From: Brachynemurus nebulosus
Lineage: Eukaryota; Arthropoda; Insecta; Neuroptera; Myrmeleontidae
NCBI GenBank assembly: GCA_035578155.1
Contig: JAPWDM010000005.1
Coordinates: 43,350,454-43,414,453, forward strand
Length of the DNA: 64,000 bases
Reading direction: 5' to 3'
Positions 33,708 through 44,635 of this stretch are shown one piece after another (position 1 is the first letter of the stretch; the number at the start of each line of letters is the position of its first letter). The notes under the pieces were generated by a model. The model was not told the origin of the DNA. It did no database searches and saw only the letters and a list, made by a program, of their open reading frames with translations. The position numbers and the translations under genes were made by a program.

Positions 33708-36700
33708 ATGGAATCAAGTGGAATAAATCTGAGTAGTACATCCAAAGATTCAGAACGTCCTAAGGCAGAACGAAAAATTAAGAAATTTTTATTCAGAAAA
33801 CATAGTAAAACACATCAGAATAATTTTTTTTTTTAGTTTTTATATATTTATTTTTGGTAATTTTCAGCTGTAGCCACTTTTAAGGCACTATTAGACATTG
33901 TACCTGATTCAACATTACCACCAAAATTAAGTGTTCAAATTTGTGCCCGTTTGTTAGACAATCGTCATGAAATCACAAAAACGAAAATTCTATTAACTTG
34001 GATAATCGGATTACTGGAATACAATTTAATTGACTTCGAATCGGTGGATATTTTTTATCATAATTATTTTAAACTGCTTCAGTGCAATAATTTTGTAAGT
34101 TAATTGCTTCGTTGACTTAAAACCACAGACCAATGAACACTATTACATTATATTACCAGACAAAGCGTAACGCCACTTTGTAGGCATTTTTCTTGAGGCA
34201 GCTAACAGGGTGAGACGTGTGAGATTTAAGGAATATAATAATAATGTCAATTTTTGAGCAAATGCGACTATAATTATTGCAGCACATAATTTGTATACGT
34301 ACATATTTTGAAAATAAAGCGAATACCATTTTTTTTCTTTCAAAATTTTGCAGTTTCTTCTCAAAAAAGTAAAATTTTATTATCAATATTATATTTTGAC
34401 AATAATTATTTGAAAACGTTACTACGGATACAATCCATTACTATATTACAGAATACTATTAAGGTCGGAACTTGGTCGTAACTGGCTGCCTCAATTATAT
34501 ATTTATATAATTAGTCTATATAATATATGTTAATTGGTCTGTGCTCAAAACGTTCATTTAGAATTAACATCCTGGATTCAAATATAATTTTTAAAAATTT
34601 CGAACTTTTATAGTTATATATTAAGGTACCATCACAGTGTGATCGGCCAAAAAATAGTCAATTTTCGCAATTTTTTTTTGGATGGATAGGATGGGGGAAT
34701 GGGGATGAATTTTTTTTTTTGATTAATACCACTATTTAACAATACAAAAATATTTTTTTTATTCATTTTTATTTATTTTTTATAATTATTAGAATTTTTT
34801 GAAAAGTGTCTGTAAAAAGGGGCAGATATTGGTGCCCACGGCCGCAGTTTTCATTTGAAAAAAAAAAAAAAAAATAGATTATCAATCTGTAGGTAAGCTA
34901 GTATGTTCCTATGGGAGCCTTTTTTTTGAAATTTGATAAAATGGCGGAGGTTTGAATAAAAAGTACAAAATTTTTTATAGTTTTTCGTGTGGAAAAATAG
35001 AAAGATTTAAAAAAAAAAGCTCCCATAGGTACATAGCGGCTTACCCACAGACTGATAATCTATTTGATTTTTTTTTTTCAAATGAAAATTGCGGCCGTAA
35101 TCGTGGGCACCAATATTCGGCCTTTTTTAAAGACACTTTTCAAAAAATTATAATAATTATAAAAGATAAATAAAAATGAATAAAAAAAATATTTTTGTAT
35201 TGTTAAATAGTGTTATTAATCGTAAAAAAAATTCATCCCCATTCCCCCATTCTATCCATTCGAAAAAAATCGCAAAAATTGACTATTTTTCGGCCAATCA
35301 CACTGTGATGATACCTTAATATATAACTATAAGAGTTAGAATTTTTTAGCGAATTTCCATTCTGGAAATTCAGCTACTACAGCAGCTCTTATGGTAAGAC
35401 CTAAGTCCGGGACTATGGTAGAAATTTTTTTTGGAGCCTCTAGAACCCGAAAATCTACTTCACTAAAATTTATATATATATTTATGTGTGTACACGATAA
35501 CTCTCGAACGAAACGTTTAATGCTTATGAAATTTGATATGCGTGCTGGAATCCGGACTGGCTCGGCTAAGTTCCAGAGCCAGACACGTCGGATGCCCAGA
35601 AGTAGGTTTTTGGCCATTTTTCGCCAATTTTAGTCTTTTTTTTTTTTTTTTTTGCAAAATTTGGCTAGAATTCAAAAATTTTTTTAATTTTTTTTAACAC
35701 CATCGAAAAAGGTGTAAAAAATTGCATAAGATGAGCTTTTAAAACATTGTACTAATTGTAAGTGAACTAGCTTTTAAGAAAAATTAAGAAATTTGTTGAA
35801 TTTTTTTACAATAAATGCTTCATCGTTTTAGCAATTCTTTTCTAGATAAAATAAGTGCTAGTTAGTTATTCAGTATGTATGTATGTGTTATAATAACAAT
35901 AGCTCTGTCTTATCCTTTTAACTTAAAATTAGTCAGATTTTTTAAGAGTTCGTTATGGAAAAAAAAATTTTTGTATGATATCCTCCTTTAGAGAGAAAAT
36001 ATAATTTATATATATTTTCATACCTAGAAAAAAAATCGAAAACTATAGTTATGTAATGTAATAATATGTTGTTAAATGGATATATGCTACACTATATGAG
36101 ATTCGTTAGGGTCCTGAGGACCCAAAAGCGCCAAAAATTAACTACTGAACTGATTTTGAAAATTGTTTCACTGTTAGAAAGCTAAACTATTTTAAATGGA
36201 TACAGGTCTTAGATGAGATCCGCCAGTGCCCAATATTTGGAAATTCGCTATGTTATGCAGATGCTGCGACAGGGGTATTTAAAAATTCTATTTGAATTCA
36301 ACTATTTTTTTTTTTTTTTTTTTTTTTTGGTTGATTTTAAAAAGAATGACGCAATAATTGTAATTTCAGGTACCGTTAGTGTGTAAGTTAATTTATATTT
36401 TAACCAAAGACTCGTCAGATATTAAACGTACTATGATAAGGCAATTAAAGGATACACAAAATTTTGGTGCATCGTCAAAACATATATCAGCTCTATTAAT
36501 TTTATTTAAATCACTTCGGCCGGACTTAGTGCCGGAAAGTATACCAACGCAAAATTTAATACAATCATTTCCACTGTTACCGGCTGAATTTCATAATAAA
36601 TTAGAGGAAAGCGCTCAAAGGAATCAGTTAAATAAAACAATTTTTACGTCTTGGGATATTTTGAAGGTATAAAATTCTACTAAACTTCTTTTATTTTTCG

Positions 36701-39700
36701 AATTGTTTCAAAATTTAACGTGATGGATTCTAATAGATCTCTATAAACTGAACAAAAAAGTATATTTTTATGGGTAATTATGTAGAAAAAAAACTAATGA
36801 TCCAATTTTAATGATTTTTCTTTTAAATGTTCATAAATGTTCATCGCTATGGAGGATTAGTTAAAAAAATACTACAACTCGATATCGGTACTGAAAATGT
36901 TGAAAAACTGTCGTTAAATTTGAAAAAATTCAATTTTTTTTAGATTTTCTTTTTTTATTTTGTATGCATATGTGTCAAAGTCGAAGTTTATTGTCAAAAC
37001 TAACTAAACTAACGTAACCTAACCTACCAAAGTCGAAGTATATTGTAGGGATGTTAAGGATATGAAATTTCGGATACGGATACGGATATTTAAAAACATT
37101 TTTTTCGGTTTCGGTTACGGATATGTAATAATATCGGATAATGTTTCGGATACGGTTACGGTTACGGATAATTGCTTTCAGTGAACATTTTTTTTTTTGG
37201 AAAGAAGGGGAAAATTTTACCTCAAAAAGTGAACGCTAAACACAAATTAACGGAAATATATCAATAGAAATATATGTAGCAAAAATTTGCTTCGATTTAA
37301 CCTCAGTATTCCAACGAAAGTTGTTTGTTATTATCCGAAACAAATCTGAAACTTTTATTTTCGGATACGGTTTCGGATATGTAATTATTTCAGATATCCG
37401 GTAGTTTCGGTTACGGTTACGTATATCCATAACATCCCTAGTATATTGTAAAAATTAACTAAACTAACCTAACCTTAACTAATCTCACCACCTAGTTTTT
37501 ATATCATCTACTCTTATTTATTTTGATCCATTTTACCAGAATATGCACTCAAATCACGGCGTTGAGGTAGCTGTAGTCGTCAAAATTAAGTCAGTTTTTC
37601 TAATTTCCGCGCTCAGTATTTCGAAAATGCAACGAGATATCGATTTTTTTATTTTGGTATTAAAAGTATTTATTTTGGTCAGTTTTACTGGACTATGCAC
37701 TCAAACTCACATATAAACGCACACACACGCTAAATGACAAAAGAAAATTTGGAAAAATTGAATTTTATCAAATTTTAAAACAGTTTCCCAGCTTTTCCAT
37801 TATAGTTTAAACTTTAAACTAATCCGCCGTAGCGACGACAATTTAAAAAAAAAATCATTAAAATCGGATCATAGTTTTTCTTTTAGAACCAAAAATAGGT
37901 GAAGCCGTGCTTCTGCATAATTTGATATGGGACTTGTATCAGTCTTAAAGGTAAAAGATCAGCAATTCCTTACGTCGCTAACCGATTTTCATGTCGAAAA
38001 TTCGATATATCTTGAAAAATAAGTGAAATATCGAAAAATTATATTAATATTAATAGATTTGAGCGTTACTTTATGGTATTCCATATTTGTAAATAATAAA
38101 GAAATATTTTACTTTGCAAAATACCACTTTTATTTTTGAAACTGTGACAGTATTGTTTCGAACCGTTAGTTCATTTTCAACAGTAATTTAATAAATTTTG
38201 ATTCTGTTTGAAAATGAACTAACGGTTCGAAACAATATTGTCACAGTTTCAAAAATAAAAGTGGTATTTTGCAAAGTAAAATATTTGTTTATTATTTAAA
38301 AATTCTATTTTTTCTTTTTTGTTCAGCGCATCGAGGTCTGTAAGAATCCACTTTCGAAACAGTATCACCTTAAAAAAGTACAATTTTTTTTTTTCACTAG
38401 CTTCAACAGAAACCAGATTCAGGTATACCAAATGTAAGTTGTTTAAATTTGAAAACGTTACTAGAAAAACAGGAAACTTCGAGTGCCGAAGAATTTTTGA
38501 AGTATAAACGGTAAGCCCTTTGATTTAATGTAAAAACTAAACGCATTAATTCGGTTTTTTCCGTTAAATTTCAGCGAATTTACAATCGAAGCATGTCTAA
38601 ATTCGTATAACGTGTTATCCAACGCAAGTGCCTTATTAAATGATAAAAATGGTATATACCTAATTATTTTCGGTGAAGAAAAACTGAAAATTCGGATGCT
38701 TTTGTACATACAGCAGACGCTCCGTTACGGTAAAACGTTTAAAATCCATTTCTCTAACACCATACTCTAGATAAAAAAAAAAAGTTTTTGCTTCTAGAAC
38801 TTCGAAAAAATAGTGAAACATCGGAAATAAAACGACAGAGACTGTTTACAACGATCAATAATCTATTAGAATATGCACAACAGGGTATTCCGCTGATATC
38901 GAACATTATATTAGAGTATTTTAATGAATTTTTAGATTTTAATTTGGATGAAACACTGTTAAATATCCTCTCGTGGACTGTGGTGACATCTTTCGACGAA
39001 TTACACGAAAGTTTACTTACACCACTTAAAAATTGTTTCATTTGTGAATACGATCCGATGAAACGTGCGGCAATTGTCCGTTGTATTATAAATCTATTGC
39101 GCAATTTTGTAAGTTTTTTAAGTATAGTGACGTCACAGTGTAGGTTACGTTTTGGCGCGAAATTTAAAATTGAAATTTTTCAGATTTTATGTCAAGTATA
39201 CCCCGCGGTATCTGGTGTCGAACAACCGTTTAGTTTACCACACGAAAATGATAGTTCCGCATTGCGTGAAATTGGTGCATGGGTATCGCGATTTTCAAGT
39301 GAAGCGGTTAAAGCCGCAGGATCCAGTATAATTAGTTCCGTTTTAATTCTACATTACAATTTAATCAGTTTACAGTTGTACCTGGAACCGGTGATATGGT
39401 CTGGTGTTACGCCCCCGAGACTGGCATACGCATCTATGATACATACATTAAGTCATCTTGATCTTTTCTGTGCCATATTACAAAAGTATCGAATTATATA
39501 TAAAGAAGTAAGTATTGGCTTCCATCTTTTAACACTTTTAGTCATTGACGTCATACGACGTCAAGGGACCTATTTTGAACCCCGCGTTTCATGTAGACTA
39601 CAAATGACCGGTCTAAAAGGTTTGGCAACCGCTGGTTTAGAGAAATCATCACATAGAGAATATATTACCGACCAATACCCGTGTGCGATAGCATCATTCA

Positions 39701-42353
39701 CAGTGTGATTGGCCTCCACGATTGTTTTGGCTATCACACACTTGTTATGTGATCGGAGAGTAAAGTGTTAGTCATTTTTATCAATGATTTTGTAATAGGG
39801 TACTTGACTGCAATTAACTCTTTAAATGATTAAGACAAGTTAACTCGTCCTGCAATATGGCGGCTCAAACTGCTATAATATGTATATATTCATTGGTACA
39901 GGTATATTTTGTAAATTCCTAGGGTTCACTTTTTTGATGTTGGGATCTTTGATTTTTTTTTCTTTTTCTTTTCTTGTAACCTTATCTATTGTACTTATCA
40001 CTGGCAGTAAAAATTCCGGCATTTTGAGACAAAAAAATTTTTCCATATGGTTTGTTTAAAAGGGTTAAAAAATGATTCTAAATGCTTTGTAGCCACATAT
40101 TAATTAAATTAATTTTTAAAAATTGTAAAAAAATTGGCACGAAAAACAACTCGTCGTAGTGATGTGTGCAATGACGTCACAATTTGATAGTAAGTTTGTC
40201 ATAGACAAGATATAACTATGGTAACTATATTATTTATATACCTCATTTCAGATACAATTGATCATGAGTTTTCGTTAAAAAATTAAATAATTCTTATATT
40301 CGAAACAAATCAGTCTTCTATTCTTTTCTAAAAATAAACGGTAAATTTAAAATTTACGTAAATGCAATAATGAAAGAGATAAAGCCAAGAAAACAGAAAT
40401 TATTTAAATTCAAAGTGACGAAGCATGGTTAAATTTAATTGAAATGAACCATATATTGTCTATCTGGTCTATGATATTTGCTACAAATCATGACGTCATT
40501 TTGAAGTAACAGCGCGTTTTTTTAATCATTTAATAAAGGTAAAAATTTACTATTTTTAAAATTGAATTTTTAAATAATTAAAGAATATTTTTATTTGACG
40601 CTACTAAATACAGTCGGGTACACTTCTAAGGCTTAAAAAATGTATTTTATTAATACTTTTGATAACTGTCACACATGAGCGCCCATATGATGATTTGTAG
40701 GGGGGCTGCAATTAGGGGGAAGGAATATTTCAAATATTTTTATATTTTGGATGAGGAAAAGTGCCTTGTAAGTAGGTATAAAAATTCCCAAATTTTTTCC
40801 AAAATATAACATTGACGAGCAAAAAAAACTCATCTCCCTTTCTCATGCTTCTTTGTCTCGTCGGCTAGGGGAGGGCCGCGAATCACGAATAGTGGATATT
40901 TTCCACAAAAATACCGTTGACGAGCAAAAAAAAAGGAAACGTTTTTGTTTCTTCGAGCTACTTTTTTGAAATTTGCTTCCAAACTTGGTCAGCTACAGGT
41001 TGGAGGGGCGGCCCCTCTGCCTCCGAGTATAGGCGCCCCTGCTGTCACATAGGAATAAAGTGAAGGATCCAAAGAAATGTAGTGAAAATTTCTTTTAATT
41101 TTGTCAAATTTACACTTAAGGATGTTTGGGAGGTACAATCGGGGATAAAAGTACATGAAATTAGAAATTCGTGAATAATTGCGTTGTATAACAAACTATG
41201 AGGTAAATAAATAGTTATCTTTGTTAAATAATAGCTATCACTACAACTGATTGTACAATACATCAAACTATAGCTCTCAGCTTACTATAAGAGCTGAGTA
41301 CATTCTGAGGATTTTTCGGAGAATTTCAAAATGCTACGAGACGATTGAAAATTTAGTAGAATGTTCCTCATTAAATACTAAGGCCCCTGTGAAAATTTCA
41401 AACCGATTCACTAAGCCGTTAAAAAGTTATTTAATCTGTTCTGTTTTCGAATTTCCATAAGAGTACGTGTAAAATTAGTTTGTTTCTTTTTTTTTTTTTA
41501 ATAACTTTTTAACGGCTTAGTGAATCGGTTTGAAATTTTCACAGGGGCCTTAGTATTTAATGAAGAACATTCTACTAAATTTACAATCGTCTCGTAGCAT
41601 TTAGAAATTCCTCCGAAAAATCCTCAGAATCTACTCAGCTCTTGTAGTCAGCTGAGAGCTATAGCTTGATGTATTGTACAATCAGTTGTAGTGATAGCTA
41701 TTATTTAACAAAGATAACTATTTATTTACCTCATAGTTTGTTATACAACGCAATTATTCGCGAATTTCTAATTTCATGTACTTTTATCTCCGATTGTACC
41801 TCCCAAACATCCTTAAATATAGAGATATATTATTTTTCACAAACTAGTTTTCACCTAAAGATGGTTTAATCAACCGAAAACTAGTTTGTGAAAAATAATA
41901 TATCTCTATATTTAAGTGAAAATTTGACAAAATTAAAAAATTTTTCACCATATTCATTATGGATTTTCACAAAGTAAAATTATCTACAATTAATTATGAT
42001 CCAAAGAAAGGTTATTTCAATTTTTTTTTCAGGCTGGTCCAACATCACGACACGAAAAGGCATTAACAAAAGTTTATATTTCAGACCTGAAAAATATCCT
42101 GATAAAGGATAAATTAAATCTATCCAAAACTCATTTAAGCCAAGACTGGGAATATGCGTTACGTTCACAAAATGCCGATTACAAAATCGAAAATCATGCC
42201 GCTGTACTTCCATATATGTGTAATGTTTTACGAAAATCTAAGAACACAAGTCTGGATCTGGCGTTACAAGTGTGCCGTGTGTATTTTCCGAATTTATCAA
42301 AATTTTTCGAACGATGTTTACCAGCAACCTCTGATCAAAACATTTTGAAATAA
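33708..42353 (+). CDS. CENPI: Centromere protein I (Mis6/CENP-I) homologue
   Basis: Eight coding exons: 33708-33804, 33868-34094, 36370-36666, 38401-38510, 38575-38729, 38798-39108, 39184-39507 and 42033-42353. Phases agree; about 613 aa (human about 756). CENP-I belongs to the CENP-H/I/K part of the inner kinetochore (CCAN), binding centromeric chromatin. It is helical-repeat rich. Matching segments: PLVCKLIYILTK, SKHISALLILFKSLRPDLVPESIP, SGIPNVSCLNL, KLKIRMLLYIQQTLRYE, DPMKRAAIVRCIINLLRNF, IGAWVSRFSSEAVKA, NLISLQLYLEPVIWSGVTPP and SHLDLFCAILQKYR, in the order of the vertebrate protein. The exon-4 acceptor is ambiguous (38400 preferred; 38326 also usable). Intron 6 (39109-39183) is 75 nt, in frame and stop-free. 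Introns hold many transposable elements. Confidence 0.85.
34123..34543. mobile_element. MITE family B copy 2 (CENP-I intron 2)
   Basis: Ends CCACAGACCAATGAACA and TAATTGGTCTGTG. Uninterrupted, about 420 bp. It provides the empty-site reference for the insertion of family A in copy 1. Non-coding despite short open frames. Confidence 0.8.
34608..35332. repeat. Long inverted repeat (foldback), CENP-I intron 2
   Basis: Left arm from TTATAGTTATATATTAAGG (34608), right arm ending with its complement (35332). Matching landmarks on both arms: CACAGTGTGATCGGCC, GATGGGGGAATGGGGATGAA, GTGCCCACGGCCGCA-like and TCCCATAGG. Arms are about 340 bp with a spacer of about 40-60 bp. In pre-mRNA it would fold into a long hairpin. 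Confidence 0.88.
35348..36282. mobile_element. Dispersed repeat family N copy (CENP-I intron 2)
   Basis: Starts TAGCGAATTTCCATTCTGG, contains CAGACACGTCGGATGCCCAG near 35579 and a single 120-bp-type unit (36100-36215), and ends CTGCGACAGGGGTATTT. Compare the 25768-28614 copy, where the same unit is expanded to about 10. Confidence 0.75.
36975..37505. repeat. Dispersed repeat family Q with TAACC tracts, split by a hAT MITE
   Basis: Contains CAAAGTCGAAGTTTATTG, ACTAACTAAACTAAC and CTAACCTTAACTAATCTCACC. Further copies lie near 53150-53465, 54290-54375, 54425-54520 and 55190-55345. The left and right parts are separated by the 395-bp element at 37046-37440. Confidence 0.75.
37046..37440. mobile_element. 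hAT-type MITE with 8-bp duplication
   Basis: Inverted ends TAGGGATGTTA and TAACATCCCTA; GTATATTG is duplicated exactly on both sides (37038-37045, 37441-37448). An 8-bp duplication fits hAT. The interior is built of GGATACGGATA/GGTTACGGATA-like short repeats. It interrupts a family-Q repeat. Confidence 0.85.
38102..38286. repeat. Near-perfect hairpin, CENP-I intron 3
   Basis: Arms of about 79 bp with one mismatch (G/A in GACAGTATTG versus GACAATATTG), loop of about 27 nt. The sequence AAATATTTTACTTTGCAAAA starts the left arm. A diverged relative of one arm plus flank is at about 55490-55650 (family C). Confidence 0.9.
39818..40064. mobile_element. MITE family A copy 2 (CENP-I intron 7)
   Basis: Ends CTCTTTAAATG and TTTAAAAGGG, flanked by TTAA at 39814-39817 and 40065-40068. 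At 247 bp it is an internally deleted version of the 316-322-bp copies (missing the segment after TTGGTACAGG). Confidence 0.85.
40065..41077. other. CENP-I intron 7, middle part, no recognised feature
   Basis: AT-rich intron sequence. Two GACGAGCAAAAAAAA blocks (40812, 40920) lie in a more G-rich stretch (40680-41045) and form a short direct repeat. No coding signal. Confidence 0.5.
41078..41998. mobile_element. Foldback element (family O) at CENP-I exon 8
   Basis: Direct repeats GATCCAAAGAAA (41066-41077 and 41999-42010) flank the unit, which suggests a target duplication. Inside, arms 41116-41431 and 41500-41816 are inverted copies (TTAAGGATGTTTGGGAGGTA; CTATAGCTCTCAGC; TAAGGCCCCTGTGAAAATTT) with few mismatches and a loop of about 68 nt. 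The terminal GTGAAAATTT...TTTTGTCAAATTT sequence matches the ends of the composite at 25387-29521. The right boundary is about 20 nt from the acceptor of exon 8. Confidence 0.8.
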
Positions 42354-43098
42354 ATATCGAAGGTGCAAGTATCAGTTTCAACAGGAGAAGTTTTATTGGC
42401 GACACAAAGATTCACACTCGCGCCTCTAGCGGTAAAATTAGAACTAGTATCAAGTAAAAATGGACGTGTACGTTTAATTGGGATTATAATTTGTATAATA
42501 CTTATTTCTATCGACAATACGGTACTTGACTGTATTTAAAATTTTTTGTCAAATGTTAAATAATTCTATGCATTATCATTACATATGTCCAATTTTAATG
42601 ATGAAACATAAAAAAATTTGATAACTATTTAAAAATTTTATTTTGAAAATCGCCATTTTTCAACAAATATTCAAATTAGTGAAAACGCGCCATTTCTTGA
42701 AAATGACGCAACATTTTGTAGCTAAATATGTCGATTTTGATAATTTCCATCGGTGAGGTAAAATTGTGTTTTCTTTTGAATATTTCTATTAGCTTATATA
42801 ATATATATAGTAATAATAATCGATTAAAATAAATACTTTCTTATATACTTTGACATTTTTTGAATAGAATCAAAGTTATGAGGTTATAAATATTGACATT
42901 GACGTTTAGTTGCTTCAGAATGTGACGTCACTGTAGTGAGATATTTTTCCCGCCTTTTTCTCATTTAAAATTGTAGGGTTATTATTATTATTATTTTTTT
43001 TTTTTGATGATTTTTTATAGAATCTGTCGAAAATAAAAAAGTCACTTAACTGATATGGAAAAACAATGCTTTTAGAATATTTTTGTAACTTGAGTCAA
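42354..43098. other. CENP-I 3' flank with MITE family D fragment
   Basis: About 42389-42530 (CGACACAAAGATTCACACTC, GCGCCTCTAGCGGTAAAATT) matches the left part of the element at 61099-61345. A short GTACTTGACTG block near 42525 matches flank at 39801. No coding signal; the CENP-I 3' UTR probably starts here. Confidence 0.6.
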
Positions 43099-43893
43099 GG
43101 GGCCGTCCATTAATCACGTGATGTTTTTTTTTGCATTTTTTAACCCCCCCTCCCCCTTGGTGATACATGGTGAGGTTTAAGGCTACCTCCCCTCGCCCCG
43201 TATATCACGTGTATTTTTTCGTACCTGTAAAGAATCTAATTTTTTTTAATATTTAAAAAATACTGGTATAAGTATCATCTAATTTTATTATAGAAAATTA
43301 AACACTACTATAATAACGTTCAGAAGTAGACAGAAAGGTTGCAATTTTTTTTTTTTTTTTTTTTTTTGATTGACAAAAATAATAGAAATGCGAAAAACTT
43401 TTTTGTACTAATACATGAACATTACTTAATGTACAGTATTTTCGGACCACGGATTAGCAAGACTTTCTTCGACACCAATAACTGGATAAGCATCTTGCAA
43501 ATCAGTTGTTGGCACAGTGCTTTGTTGAAGATCAACATCGGTTTCATCAAGCCACTCGGCGTCATCATTTTCGCGCACTACGCAGAGAATCTCTCTCGAT
43601 CTACCGTTCGATCGTCGCGTGAGGATGCGGGAAGGACGAACATTGTGCATCTCTGGACTATTATATTGATAGCGAATCAAAATCACACTACAAGCCGTTT
43701 TCGATTTTGTACGCGTTTGACGAAAAAATAAATACATGTAACGCCGCTTTTCGGTTGAGTATCGCGCACTTGCCGAAAAAATAAATACACGTGATATATT
43801 ACTTTACCCCCCCTCCCCCTTGTGATATTTCGTGATTTTTTATGGGACCCCTCCTCCCCCTTTCAAGCCTCACGTGATTAATGGACAGCCCCC
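43099..43893. mobile_element. DNA element with GGGGCCGTCCATTAATCACG ends
   Basis: The ends are inverted repeats: GGGGCCGTCCATTAATCACG at 43099 and the complement of GGGGCTGTCCATTAATCACG at about 43893. Subterminal C-tracts (CCCCCCCTCCCCCTTG) occur on both sides. It encloses one minus-strand ORF (43426-43737). Elements with this end sequence are, to my memory, common in insect genomes, but I cannot name the superfamily. Confidence 0.75.
43426..43737 (-). CDS. Unrecognised ORF inside the DNA element
   Basis: 103 aa from an ATG at 43737. The N-terminal half is basic (RTRTKSKTACSV, PSRILTRRSNGRSRE) and the C-terminal half acidic (RENDDAEWLDETDVD). No family is recognised. It lies wholly between the inverted ends, so it is either the last remnant of a transposase, a captured host exon, or chance. 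Base composition is clearly more GC-rich than the surroundings, which favours a coding origin. Confidence 0.35.
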   Translation of the reverse strand: MYLFFRQTRTKSKTACSVILIRYQYNSPEMHNVRPSRILTRRSNGRSREILCVVRENDDAEWLDETDVDLQQSTVPTTDLQDAYPVIGVEESLANPWSENTVH

Positions 43894-43980
43894 AAGTACC
43901 CTATTAAACGTATATAAAAATTTTTACTTGACACTTCTAATTTAAAAAACCAGAGGCGCTCGCGTTATCTTTGCATCACC

Positions 43981-44635
43981 AATACATACATCGACGGCTT
44001 AATGCTAGAACCACGTATGTCGATTTTTCACTGTTTTGAGATAATTAGATATAAATGTTCAAAATCATCATATACTGATGATAGGATAATAAAAATCTCA
44101 TTTTATTTATCAGAATGGAAGTTATTAACAATAACAAAACCTCGTATCTCCAGATTTTAAATTATGTAATAATTTAATGGTAAGTTACCGACGAGCTAAC
44201 TGTGAGAGTCGGTTTAGTAGTTAGTGCTCACTTGTTTTCTCTTATTATCAATATTTTTATTATTATTATTATTATTAATTTTTTTATTGAATTTAATTTA
44301 TTCATTCATAAGTATTACTTCCATTGTAAGTATGAGAACTTTCAAAGTATCAGAGAATTATGTAATTTTGTGAGATACGTGGTTACTATGTCAAAATAAC
44401 TCAGTCTATCTTGAGGTCGCCATCTAGTGATATCTTTTACATCGACCGGGAATATTTAATTAATTAAATGTTTTTAACTATAAAAATTTATTTTAATAAT
44501 AAGAAAAAAAAATTACTTTGTACTTAAAACGTCCAAACTTTCAAAAATAAAGAAATTATAATGTTTTTTTGTCTCTCCTGAAAAGTAGCATTTTTCAAGA
44601 TACGTGGTTCTAGCAGTAAGCCGTCGATATGTATT
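43981..44635. mobile_element. TIR element E
   Basis: Inverted ends of about 38 bp: CGACGGCTTAATGCTAGAAC (from 43992) followed by CACGTATGTCG, and near-complement at 44600-44635 (CGTGGTTCTAGCAGTAAGCC). 655 bp, non-coding, with a CAT/ATT-rich middle. Confidence 0.72.

Noticed and set aside
34143..34386. Minus-strand frames repeated in family B copies (for example KILKEKKWYSL)
   Set aside because: They recur only because the MITE is repeated; frame not preserved between copies, no recognisable domain.
41251..41869. Short frames on both arms of the 41-kb foldback
   Set aside because: Mirror copies caused by the inverted repeat; not preserved as protein.
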